This document shows, piece after piece, positions 42,066 to 51,015 of a stretch of 64,000 nt of DNA (the stretch's first letter is position 1; each line of letters begins with the position of its first letter). Both the position numbers and the translations under genes were made by a program. The notes under the pieces were generated by a model. It saw only the letters and a list, made by a program, of their open reading frames with translations, ran no database searches and was not told the origin of the DNA. This stretch comes from Jejuia sp. UBA6058 (lineage in GTDB: Bacteria; Bacteroidota; Bacteroidia; Flavobacteriales; Flavobacteriaceae). The stretch lies in contig DIYI01000017.1 in assembly GCA_002428965.1 (NCBI GenBank), positions 124,001-188,000 on the forward strand, given 5' to 3'.

Positions 42066-44978
42066 CTAATCCAAAATCGCCTCATAAATAAAACGTTGGA
42101 TTTCTGTTCTAATATTTTCTTTTAGCAGGCGATTTCTTCCAGCATGCGGATATGTTCTATTTGCTAGAAACACATAAACTATTTCCTCTTCTGGATCAGC
42201 CCAAGCATAGGTTCCTGTAAATCCTGAATGCCCAAAACTTGTCATAGACAAACATCCACATGTTGGTCCTTCCTCTTCTAATTGGGGTTTGTCAAAACCA
42301 ACCCCTCGCCTATTGTCTTTTTTGCAAAAATAGCAAGTATTAAACTTATCAATAGTTTCAGCTTTCAAATAACGCTTTCCACCATAATAGCCTTTTTGTA
42401 AATACATCTGCATAATCTTAGCTACATCATTAGCATTACTAAAAACACCAGCATGCCCACCAACACCGTTTTGCATTGCCGCTCCCATATCATGAACGTA
42501 TCCATGCACCTTTTGGTAGCGGTAATAATCGTCAATCTCAGTAGGCACAATATGTTTACTACTTATTTTTCTATACGGATTATAAATAGTATAATTCGCT
42601 CCTAAAGGTTGATAAAAACGATTTTGCACCAAGGCGTCTAAACCTTTGTCGTAATACTCTTCTATATATTTCTTCAGAATGTAATATGGGAAATCGCTAT
42701 ACCGATACCGCAACCGCTCCAACAACTCTGATTCCTTTATAATCTTAGGAATGGAATCTTGATAATCAGTCCGTAAATATAAATTTTTGGCTACTTCAAT
42801 ATTGAATTTTTTACTTCTTGATGTGCTGTAATATTCATCACTCGGGCGTTTGCTAACAGAATCTAAAGTGTGATAATAAAATGGCTCCCATGGTCTTAAA
42901 CGCGCATAATGAGACAACATTTGTTTAATTGTAACATTGGCTTTATTAGAGTCTTTATACTCTGAAAGTAGTTCTGACAATGGCGTATCCAGTGAAATCA
43001 CACCCTTTTCTTCCATCTCCATAACTAAAGGTAATGTTGCCAGAATTTTAGTCAATGATGCTACATCATAAATGTCATTAAAAGACACCTTGTTCTTGCC
43101 TTCATACGTATGATTACCAAAGTTTTTATTATAAATTACTTTTCCCTTTCTGGCAATTAGTAACTGAATACCAGGAGTCATCATAGAGTCTACGGCAACA
43201 TTAGCAACTGAATCTACCTTCTTCAACTTTTTAGAGCTCATACCAACACGTTCAGGGATCGTATATCCCAAGCGCTTAATTGACTTATATGCAACTCCAT
43301 CACCAAGTTTAAAATAATCTCCAACCGATACTGGCAATTTGCCCTTAACTGGTAAAGCTCCAAAGATAATTTGCGCTGATTTTCTCTGTGCAACCTCACT
43401 ATTCTGATAACTAAAAACGATACTTTCTAAGTTTTTTATTGTTTTTAAATCATCTAAAGCATAGGGTTTTACAAAAACATCAAGGATAACATCATGAGTA
43501 CGCGCAATTTCATACAGCCATACCAGTTCTTGCTTTTTGAATTTATGAGACTTCCATGGATTTTTATCAGACCGATGCAAACCAACAATAACCGTATTAT
43601 AAGACTGTAGTTTGCTCATTAATACATTTAGTTTATCCGCCTCAATCTTATGTACTTTACCATATTTCTTGAGTTCCTCAAAAAATGGAGTACCATCATC
43701 ATCTCCAAAAGGCACATAAGCTATTTTTCTTTTTTCTAAATGTGATAGCGGCAACAGTTTATTGAAGTTCTTAGTTATTGTAATCGCATTTTCAAAAAGT
43801 TTTTCGGTTAAGATATCATCTTCTAATCTATTTAAATCATTATCTAAACTATCTAGAACAATTGGCTTATAGTTTTCTAAGCCCACTTTGTACTTAGCCA
43901 TTAGAATTTTCTTTACAGAATGTGCCAAACGCTCTTCTGATATTTCACCATTGTTGTACGCATCCATAATTTTAAAAATGCCTACCCCAACATCTTCAGA
44001 CATGAGCATTACGTCATTACCGGCTTTAAAAGCTGCTAAATCTATATCACCAGATTCGCTAAAATCTGCAGCACCTTTCATAGTTAAAGCATCTGTAAAT
44101 ATAAGACCTTGAAAACCTAAGGAATCCTTTAAAATATCTGTTACAATATGTTTAGATAAAGAGGAAGGATAGCCCTCTCTAGCCTCTAAACTTGGTACAT
44201 TCAAATGTGCTACCATAACGCTAGACAAACCTTCCTTAATTAACGTTTTATAAGGATGAAGTTCAACCGAATCAATACGTTTAGCACTAAAATTGATTGT
44301 GGGTAATGTTAAATGAGAATCTGCTTCGGTATCACCATGTCCGGGAAAATGTTTTGCATTTGCTAGCACACCTGCACTTTGCATCCCTTTCATAAATGCC
44401 AATGCCTTTTCAGTAACATTATCTCTATCCTCTCCAAAAGAACGACTACCAATAATTGGGTTTTTAGGATTTGTATTGATATCTACAACCGGAGCAAAAT
44501 TAAAATGTACACCTAAACGCTTACAATGTTCCCCTACATGTCTACCTGTTTTTTCAATAAGTTTGGTGTCTTGAATAGCACCTAAAGCCATATTGTACGG
44601 GAATGCATATGTAGAATCTAAACGCATACTAAGCCCCCACTCAGCATCCATACCAATAAGCATTGGGATTTTCGCCAAAGACTGCAACTCATTGTTCAAA
44701 ACCGCTTGCCGCTTTGGTCCTCCGGTGGAGTATATAATACCACCTATTTGATGTTCTTTAATTAACTGTTGTACTACAAGTTTTGTGGCCGAACTTTGAT
44801 TGGACATGACCTGTACCATATACAGTTGACCAACTTTTTCTTTTAGAGATAGGCTATTATAAATACTATCTACCCATTTAGATTGATCTTCAGCATCTTC
44901 TGTAATAAGCGGATGATTAATAGTTTGTGCATTAAGACAACTATAAAAACATAAAATGGTAATTAAGATATGGCGCAT
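42066..44978 (-). CDS. GH3 (NagZ-like) beta-glycosidase fused to a serine hydrolase
   Basis: 970 residues with a signal peptide (cleavage after LNAQ, residue 18). GH3 N-terminal domain (30-390): KHFPGHGDTEAD near 211 holds the His-Asp acid/base dyad of NagZ-type enzymes, FTDALTMKG near 295 the nucleophile Asp. A GH3 C-terminal domain (400-570) follows, then a beta-lactamase/transpeptidase-like domain (585-970) with SLTK (catalytic Ser near 640), YSD and GHSGFTG. The fusion is known in Bacteroidota and fits peptidoglycan trimming in the periplasm or at the surface. Not part of the galactan operon: 116 bases separate it from the GH16 gene upstream. Confidence 0.9.
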   Translation of the reverse strand: MRHILITILCFYSCLNAQTINHPLITEDAEDQSKWVDSIYNSLSLKEKVGQLYMVQVMSNQSSATKLVVQQLIKEHQIGGIIYSTGGPKRQAVLNNELQSLAKIPMLIGMDAEWGLSMRLDSTYAFPYNMALGAIQDTKLIEKTGRHVGEHCKRLGVHFNFAPVVDINTNPKNPIIGSRSFGEDRDNVTEKALAFMKGMQSAGVLANAKHFPGHGDTEADSHLTLPTINFSAKRIDSVELHPYKTLIKEGLSSVMVAHLNVPSLEAREGYPSSLSKHIVTDILKDSLGFQGLIFTDALTMKGAADFSESGDIDLAAFKAGNDVMLMSEDVGVGIFKIMDAYNNGEISEERLAHSVKKILMAKYKVGLENYKPIVLDSLDNDLNRLEDDILTEKLFENAITITKNFNKLLPLSHLEKRKIAYVPFGDDDGTPFFEELKKYGKVHKIEADKLNVLMSKLQSYNTVIVGLHRSDKNPWKSHKFKKQELVWLYEIARTHDVILDVFVKPYALDDLKTIKNLESIVFSYQNSEVAQRKSAQIIFGALPVKGKLPVSVGDYFKLGDGVAYKSIKRLGYTIPERVGMSSKKLKKVDSVANVAVDSMMTPGIQLLIARKGKVIYNKNFGNHTYEGKNKVSFNDIYDVASLTKILATLPLVMEMEEKGVISLDTPLSELLSEYKDSNKANVTIKQMLSHYARLRPWEPFYYHTLDSVSKRPSDEYYSTSRSKKFNIEVAKNLYLRTDYQDSIPKIIKESELLERLRYRYSDFPYYILKKYIEEYYDKGLDALVQNRFYQPLGANYTIYNPYRKISSKHIVPTEIDDYYRYQKVHGYVHDMGAAMQNGVGGHAGVFSNANDVAKIMQMYLQKGYYGGKRYLKAETIDKFNTCYFCKKDNRRGVGFDKPQLEEEGPTCGCLSMTSFGHSGFTGTYAWADPEEEIVYVFLANRTYPHAGRNRLLKENIRTEIQRFIYEAILD

Positions 44979-45094
44979 AGGGGATTAATTAAGCATGATT
45001 ATTACGTATGATTAACTAATAACCATGCCAAAATACTACTTTTAACAAAAAGGAGAAATACTTTAGGATAGTTTTATAAGAATAATACTAGTTG

Positions 45095-45976
45095 TTAATC
45101 CGCAAGTTTGTATGCTCTTACCCAATCGTAATGAGTAGTTCTATCCTCAACAGACATATTCATACCGCCATCTGCTGGAGGCGGATTCCAATTATAGGTT
45201 TCAACCACCATTCTTATATGCATAGGTAGACTAAAGTCTGCTGCGGGCTTAACCTTTTCCACAAATTTGCCATCTAGAAAGAATAAAACTTCATCTTTAC
45301 TTTTCCACCACGCACCAAATACATGGAAATCATCATAAGCTTTAGCCCCTATTGGTGCTTTCCCACCAATTATACCTTTTGGAATATCACAACCTTCTTC
45401 GATATTTCTACTGTGGGTATTGAAATTCATATGATCATCAAACTTTTGAAGTTCGAGTTTATCACTAACTATTTGCCCAACAGATTCCTGAATATCCAAC
45501 TCTGTGTTTCTTCTATCACAACCTTCCCCATCCTCTTTGGAATTGTATAACCAAAACGTTGATGACATAAAGGTTTTATTCGCCTTCAACCTGCACTCGT
45601 AATAGCCATAGGTCATAGTTGCGTTGGACATAACATGACCACCGCCATGAGTAAATGTTTGGTTGTTTTTTACAACAGGCTCTGGTAATTTTACAGTTGT
45701 AACTTGCATGGTGCCGTTTTCAACTTTAATGTTTTCTGGAATAAATAATCCAGGCGGCCTGCCAATCCATCTTTGTCCTGTTAATGTCCACTTTGAGCTA
45801 TTGAGTTGACTACCCTCAAACTCATCTGATAAATCATCAACTAAAATCCATTGTTTAGCTTCAGGTTTAGGGTCTGCGCCTTCAACAAAATACGGTTGTT
45901 GCATTTTAGACTGACTGCAGCCTAACCCGAACAAACCTATTAAGGCTAAGACTAAAATTTTACTTACTATTTTCAT
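45095..45976 (-). CDS. GH16-family glycoside hydrolase, lipoprotein (copy 1)
   Basis: 293 residues with lipobox GLGC (Cys20), so probably at the cell surface. Concanavalin-type GH16 fold: DDLSDEFEG, QRWIGRPPGLFIPENI, YGYYECRLKANKTFMSSTFW, the catalytic ELDIQE (Glu159 nucleophile, Asp161, Glu164 acid/base) and FHVFGAWWKSKDEVLFFLDG. The RPPGLF and ELDIQE variants are those of the agarase/porphyranase side of GH16 rather than laminarinases. Cleaves internal beta-linkages in a galactan, likely agar- or porphyran-type. Last gene of the minus-strand operon GH29-GH2-GH16-GH16. Confidence 0.88.
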   Translation of the reverse strand: MKIVSKILVLALIGLFGLGCSQSKMQQPYFVEGADPKPEAKQWILVDDLSDEFEGSQLNSSKWTLTGQRWIGRPPGLFIPENIKVENGTMQVTTVKLPEPVVKNNQTFTHGGGHVMSNATMTYGYYECRLKANKTFMSSTFWLYNSKEDGEGCDRRNTELDIQESVGQIVSDKLELQKFDDHMNFNTHSRNIEEGCDIPKGIIGGKAPIGAKAYDDFHVFGAWWKSKDEVLFFLDGKFVEKVKPAADFSLPMHIRMVVETYNWNPPPADGGMNMSVEDRTTHYDWVRAYKLAD

Positions 45977-45991
45977 AGTGCTATTTTTATA

Positions 45992-46852
45992 TTATTCAAC
46001 TAATTGCCAAGACCTTACCCAATCGTAATACGTTGTTCTGTCTTCAGCAGACATATTCATACCTCCATCTTCTGGCACAGGATTCCAGTTATAAGTTTCA
46101 ACTACCATTCTTAAGTGCATATCTAAATCAAAATCTGCCGCAGGTTTTAACTGGTTTACAAATTTACCATCCAAAAAGAATAAAATTTCATCCTTACTCT
46201 TCCACCAAACTGCATATACATGGTAATCGTCATACACCTTACCACCAGCAGAGGCACTGGATTTAACGCTACCCTTAACAAAATCACAGCCTTCTTTAAT
46301 ATCTCTACTATGGGTGTTGGAATTCATCTTTGCATCAAAATTCACCATCCATTCCGCTTTACTTACAATTTCACCTACACATTCTTGTATATCCAACTCA
46401 GTTGTCCTATTATCACATCCTTTTGCACGAGATCTATCCGTAATCAACCAAAAAGTTGAGGACATAAAGGTTTTATTGGCTTTCATTCTACATTCGTAAT
46501 ACCCGTATTTCATAGCCTCTCTCGACCCCACATAACCTCCACCATGCGTAAACTTACCAATAGGTTCTTCCAACTTTTTAGTGGTTATTTGAAGTTTGCC
46601 GTCTTTTTGCTTTATGTTTTCAGCCTGAAAAAGCCCAGGAACTCTCCCCTTCCAACGTTGACCCCTAATTTGCCACTTTGTTTCATCAACATTTTCTTTA
46701 TTAAATTCATCTGACATAGATTTAACCAGTTTCCATTTTGAACCATTTGGTTTGGGATCTTCACCTTTTTGAAAATAAGGTTTTCGTTGTGCGCTTACCG
46801 TTACTACTGTAAAAAGCATACAAATAGTAACGAACAGTTTTGAAAATTTCAT
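45992..46852 (-). CDS. GH16-family glycoside hydrolase, secreted (copy 2)
   Basis: 286 residues, close paralogue of copy 1 (shared ECRLKANKTFMSSTFW-type, WWKSKDEILFFLDG and MRMVVETYNW blocks). It has a plain signal peptide (cleavage after VSAQ, residue 22) and no lipobox, so it should be periplasmic or released. Catalytic ELDIQE is at 152-157 (Glu152 and Glu157). Differences in the loop after FTHGGG and around the active site may reflect a different position of sulfate or anhydro-bridge in the substrate. 15 bases upstream of copy 1, 11 bases downstream of the GH2 gene. Confidence 0.88.
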   Translation of the reverse strand: MKFSKLFVTICMLFTVVTVSAQRKPYFQKGEDPKPNGSKWKLVKSMSDEFNKENVDETKWQIRGQRWKGRVPGLFQAENIKQKDGKLQITTKKLEEPIGKFTHGGGYVGSREAMKYGYYECRMKANKTFMSSTFWLITDRSRAKGCDNRTTELDIQECVGEIVSKAEWMVNFDAKMNSNTHSRDIKEGCDFVKGSVKSSASAGGKVYDDYHVYAVWWKSKDEILFFLDGKFVNQLKPAADFDLDMHLRMVVETYNWNPVPEDGGMNMSAEDRTTYYDWVRSWQLVE

Positions 46853-46863
46853 TCTATATAAGT

Positions 46864-49314
46864 TTAGTTTGTTTCTATTTCAATATATCCACTTTTAAGT
46901 CCTTTAGATTTAGCATATAACCTAATTTTTCCTTTCACTTTGGAAGACTTCAGTATTGCCAAACACATGCCGCTAAATGCTTTTCTGTGATTTACTTGAA
47001 AAGATTCGAGGCTTGTTTGGTCTCCATTATCCACAGCTAACAATTTACCTTGCCCTTTAGTATAGAAATACACTTTATTGTTGGCATCAGGCACTAAATT
47101 TCCATATTTATCCTCAATTCTTACCGTAACATATGCCAAATCTTGGTTGTCAGCATTAATTGTACTTCTATCAACAGATAAGCTGATTTTGGCTGGTTTT
47201 CCTGCTGTATTAATTTGTTCTTCTAGAATTTGCTTACCATTCTTATAACCAACTACTTTTATAGTGCCAGCTTCATATGGTACTTCCCACGACAATCTAT
47301 ATTTGGATTGAAACGTTTTTGGTTCATACCTCAAGAAATTCACCTTAAGTTCAGTTAAATCCTTCCCTTTCACCTTTTTCCCCATAGATTTTCCATTCAC
47401 AAATAATTCTGCGCTATCGCAATTGGTATAGCAATACACAGGAATTGTTTTACCTTCCATACCCTTCCAGTTCCAATGTGGCAGCAAATGAATCATAGGT
47501 TCTGTTGTCCAATGACTTTGGTATAAGTAAAATCTATCTTTAGGAAATCCACATAAATCTACCGCTCCAAAATAAGAACTGTGAGAAGGCCAGTCGGCAT
47601 TCCAATACCCATTGGTAGAATTATCTTTTCCTCCGTAAGGAGTTGGTTCTCCTAGATAATCAAATCCTGTCCATATAAATTCACCCATCACATATGGGTT
47701 TTGTTCTTGAAAATGAAACTCAACATCTGGCGGATACGCCCATGGCGGACCAATTAAATCATAACTTGTAACATGCTTAGATTCGTGCGTTTTATACTTT
47801 TCAATGGGTAAATGATAAACACCTCTACTACTTGTACAACTTGAAGTCTCAGAGCCATATAGCGGCATTTCTGGAAACATACTTCTCAATTCACTATACT
47901 TTGTTGGCTTATAGTTTACGCCAGCTATATCAACTTGTTGTGCAAAATTAAAAGTGTAAGGGTTGATATAGTTATTCATTCCCATAGTACTTGGTCTTGA
48001 AGGATCAGTCGCTTTACATACGTCATGTAACATTTTAGCGACCTTCCAGCCATTTTCTTTATCACGCTGCTCAATAATCTCATTACCCGTACTCCACATG
48101 ATTACAGATGGATGATTTCTATCTCTTAGAATCATATCTTTCAAATCACGTTCTGCCCACTCCACAAAATATTTATTATAACCATTGGGTACTTTTTGCA
48201 TTTCCCAAACATCAAAAGCTTCATCTAAAACAACAAGACCTAGTTCATCACAGGCCTCTAGAAACTCTCTAGACGGTGGATTATGGCTTGTTCTAATAGC
48301 GTTAACGCCCATATCTTTCATGATTTGAAGTTTACGCTCATCAGCTCTTTTATAAACAGCTGCTCCTAAAGAACCGTTATCGTGATGTAAACACACACCA
48401 TTAAAACGCACCAATTTATTGTTCAAATAAAAACCATCTTTAGTATATGAAATTGAACGTAGTCCGATTTTTGTCTCATATTCATCAACAATATTGTCAT
48501 TTTGCGTTACTGTTGTAACTACTTTATACTGATTAGGCATGTAAATATCCCATCGTTTAGGGTTTTCGATATTACACCAAGTCATAGAAATACTTTCAGA
48601 TGCTGCCTCAATTTTAACATCCTCATCAATAGACGACACTTTTTCTCCAGATGGTGCATAATAATCGTGTTTAACATTAACAAAAACAGGTAAAACTGTA
48701 GTATTAACAACTTTTGTTTCATTTTGCACAACCGCAAGCTTTTCAGTTACTGTTGGTGTTGTAAAGTACGTTCCCCATTGTTTTATATGCACAGGATTAT
48801 CAATTTTTAACCAAACCGAACGGTAAATTCCAGCTCCTGGATACCATCTGGATGATAAATCTTCGGGTGTTAATCTCACCGCTACCACATTATCGGAGCC
48901 ATCATATTTTAAGTATTTGCTTATATCAAATTCAAAACCAATATAGCCGTATGGGCGATTTCCTACCAATTCTCCATTAATCCATACATGAGCATCGTAC
49001 ATTGCTCCTTCAAACTCCAGTCGAACCACTTTTCCTTTCGCATCAGTATTCATTTTGAAACGCTTACGATACCAACCCGTTCCATGAAAAGGCAATCCTC
49101 CTGCCCTAGCATTATACTTAACATCAAAAGGGCCTTCAATGGCCCAATCGTGTGGTAAATCTAAATTTCTCCATTTGGAGTCATCAAATGTTATTTGTTC
49201 TGCTCCTTCGGCTTTATCGTTAAAAAACTTCCAAGAATCATTGAAATTTAGATTTTGGGCTCCAATTGCATTAAAGCAGACAATTGTAAAAAGTAAAAGA
49301 AGTAGGTGTTTCAT
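46864..49314 (-). CDS. GH2-family beta-galactosidase-like enzyme
   Basis: 816 residues, signal peptide (cleavage after AIGA, about residue 19). Domain order: GH2 sugar-binding jelly roll (20-190), Ig-like (190-300), TIM barrel (305-600) with acid/base Glu in STGNEI (near 412) and nucleophile Glu in MGEFIWTGFDY (near 542), DUF4982 (about 640-700) and a C-terminal Ig-like GH2 domain. Exo-acting beta-galactosidase type. In this locus it would remove beta-galactose from oligosaccharides made by the GH16 enzymes. Cotranscribed with GH29 (21 bases) and GH16 (11 bases). Confidence 0.92.
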   Translation of the reverse strand: MKHLLLLLFTIVCFNAIGAQNLNFNDSWKFFNDKAEGAEQITFDDSKWRNLDLPHDWAIEGPFDVKYNARAGGLPFHGTGWYRKRFKMNTDAKGKVVRLEFEGAMYDAHVWINGELVGNRPYGYIGFEFDISKYLKYDGSDNVVAVRLTPEDLSSRWYPGAGIYRSVWLKIDNPVHIKQWGTYFTTPTVTEKLAVVQNETKVVNTTVLPVFVNVKHDYYAPSGEKVSSIDEDVKIEAASESISMTWCNIENPKRWDIYMPNQYKVVTTVTQNDNIVDEYETKIGLRSISYTKDGFYLNNKLVRFNGVCLHHDNGSLGAAVYKRADERKLQIMKDMGVNAIRTSHNPPSREFLEACDELGLVVLDEAFDVWEMQKVPNGYNKYFVEWAERDLKDMILRDRNHPSVIMWSTGNEIIEQRDKENGWKVAKMLHDVCKATDPSRPSTMGMNNYINPYTFNFAQQVDIAGVNYKPTKYSELRSMFPEMPLYGSETSSCTSSRGVYHLPIEKYKTHESKHVTSYDLIGPPWAYPPDVEFHFQEQNPYVMGEFIWTGFDYLGEPTPYGGKDNSTNGYWNADWPSHSSYFGAVDLCGFPKDRFYLYQSHWTTEPMIHLLPHWNWKGMEGKTIPVYCYTNCDSAELFVNGKSMGKKVKGKDLTELKVNFLRYEPKTFQSKYRLSWEVPYEAGTIKVVGYKNGKQILEEQINTAGKPAKISLSVDRSTINADNQDLAYVTVRIEDKYGNLVPDANNKVYFYTKGQGKLLAVDNGDQTSLESFQVNHRKAFSGMCLAILKSSKVKGKIRLYAKSKGLKSGYIEIETN

Positions 49315-49335
49315 TTTTTAAATTATATCAAATTA

Positions 49336-50850
49336 TTATTTCAGTATTATTTTATAGACTAAGGCTTTATCAGTCTCTAAAGGCTTTTTCTTTGGTTGCC
49401 TTAAAAGCAATCCGTTTTTGGTCTTTTTCCAATATATGCGCTCCTTAGAGCCTAGAACAGAAATGGATTTTATTTTTAAGGACTTCGCTTCATTCGCAAA
49501 AACTTTTAGTATGCGCTCTGGTTTGGTATCATTCCATCCCAGTTGAATGGCATATACTACATTGCCTTTTTGTGTATATCTAATATCGGAGGCGTTTAAT
49601 TTGTCTAGCCCCTTTTTAATTGCACCATATTCATTCCAGGCATCAGATTCATCTCGCTTTAAAATGGTAGTACCTTCTCCAAAAGTTAAAAATGGTTTAG
49701 TATCATAAATAGATTCACCGTAAAGTTTCATCCAAGAACCAATACCTTCCATAGCTTTTATCTGTTCAATAGGCATAGTACCATCTGCCATTGGGCCAGC
49801 AGACAATAACAAAATTCCATTTTTGCTTACTACATCAGCTAGCATTCTTATAGCCTTCCCAGAATCAATAGCAGTTCGTTTTTCTTTATTGTAGCACCAA
49901 TTACTTCCTAAAATAAAATCGGTAATCCATACTTCAGAGGTTATATCCTCCATCGTCGCGCGCTCCACGTTAACCACTGCTAATTCCGTTGGAAAGAAAT
50001 CTCCTTTGGTATTTACTACTACTTCTTTTCCTAGTTTTTGAGCTTTGTTGAAATAATTTGTTAAAAACTGTTTTCTATAATCTTCAGATATAAAGCGTTG
50101 TCCAAAATCCATCCAAATGTAATCGGGACAATATGTATCGACCACCTCATCTAATTTTCCTAACCACAATTCTTGCGCCTCATTATAATCTAAATTACAA
50201 TATAGGTTCTTATACTTTTCATCCTGTGGCACCTCACAATTTTCATAAACAAAGTTGTATTTGTTTAGGGTAACAGGTCTTAAATAGCTTAAATCTGGTT
50301 TAGGATAAAACACATTATGAAATCCATGATGAAAGGTGGCCATGAATTTCAAATCTCTTTTTTTTGTTTCTTGAGCAATGGCTTTAACAACGTTAATCCC
50401 TGGCCCCATTTTTACAGAATTCCATTCGTTTACTTTACTATTCCAAAGAGAAAATCCATCATGGTGTTCGGCAATCGAACCAATAAACTTAGCTCCCATA
50501 CCTTCAAACATATCCACCCATTCTTTCGCGTTAAATTTAGGCGCTTTCCACATAGGGATAAAATCGTGGTAGTGGAAATTTTCTCCGTAATTCTTTCGAT
50601 GTTTCTCATAGACTGCACAACCCCAAAGACTATTCTCTCTGTCAGGTACATACATCCAACGCGGATACCACTCGCCATCGGTAGCAGGAACGGAATACAC
50701 ACCCCAATGGAAGTACACACCTAATTTAGCATTGGCAAACCATTCTGGAACAGCTTTATGATTTTTTAAGGATTCCCAGTCGTTTGTGTAAGTCTGCTGA
50801 GAGAAAGATAGATTTACACCGAATATAAATACTAATAGATATTTATACAT
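49336..50850 (-). CDS. GH29-family alpha-L-fucosidase/alpha-L-galactosidase
   Basis: 504 residues, signal peptide (cleavage after LSFSQ). GH29 barrel: WFANAKLGVYFHWGVYSVP (37-56), AEHHDGFSLWNS (127-138) and catalytic nucleophile Asp248 in YIWMDFGQ; a C-terminal beta sandwich follows. GH29 enzymes remove alpha-L-fucose; in porphyran-degrading loci GH29 members are reported to act on alpha-L-galactose, the 6-deoxy-less analogue. That function suits the neighbouring GH16, GH2 and galactose catabolism genes. First gene of the GH29-GH2-GH16-GH16 operon; the symporter terminator lies 110 bases upstream, so this operon has its own promoter or depends on readthrough. Confidence 0.9.
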   Translation of the reverse strand: MYKYLLVFIFGVNLSFSQQTYTNDWESLKNHKAVPEWFANAKLGVYFHWGVYSVPATDGEWYPRWMYVPDRENSLWGCAVYEKHRKNYGENFHYHDFIPMWKAPKFNAKEWVDMFEGMGAKFIGSIAEHHDGFSLWNSKVNEWNSVKMGPGINVVKAIAQETKKRDLKFMATFHHGFHNVFYPKPDLSYLRPVTLNKYNFVYENCEVPQDEKYKNLYCNLDYNEAQELWLGKLDEVVDTYCPDYIWMDFGQRFISEDYRKQFLTNYFNKAQKLGKEVVVNTKGDFFPTELAVVNVERATMEDITSEVWITDFILGSNWCYNKEKRTAIDSGKAIRMLADVVSKNGILLLSAGPMADGTMPIEQIKAMEGIGSWMKLYGESIYDTKPFLTFGEGTTILKRDESDAWNEYGAIKKGLDKLNASDIRYTQKGNVVYAIQLGWNDTKPERILKVFANEAKSLKIKSISVLGSKERIYWKKTKNGLLLRQPKKKPLETDKALVYKIILK

Positions 50851-50960
50851 TGTTATATAAGTGTCAAAATTTAGTTTAGTTAAATTTGCTTAAACAAACT
50901 TAAACAGTAATACTTTTTTACGCAGTAACAAAAGGATTAATTAATGCAACAAACTGTTTT

Positions 50961-50989
50961 AAAAAAAAGCCTCACTTAAAAGTGAGGCT
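50961..50989 (-). terminator. Intrinsic terminator of the symporter gene
   Basis: AGCCTCACTT (50968-50977) pairs with AAGTGAGGCT (50980-50989); on the minus strand eight T follow the stem (50961-50968). Lies 27 bases behind the symporter stop at 51016. Confidence 0.88.
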
Positions 50990-51015
50990 TACTATTTTAA
51001 TTATTATATAATTTA

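Noticed and set aside
42066..44978. GH3 enzyme as part of the galactan locus
   Set aside because: NagZ-type KHFPGHG motif and fused serine hydrolase indicate a cell-wall role; it is separated from the GH16 genes by a 116-base gap and adjoins bshA.
46033..46499. Three overlapping plus-strand frames inside the GH16 copy 2 gene
   Set aside because: Antisense shadows of a clear GH16 coding sequence.
50317..50724. 135-residue plus-strand frame inside the GH29 gene
   Set aside because: Antisense to the conserved catalytic region; no independent support.
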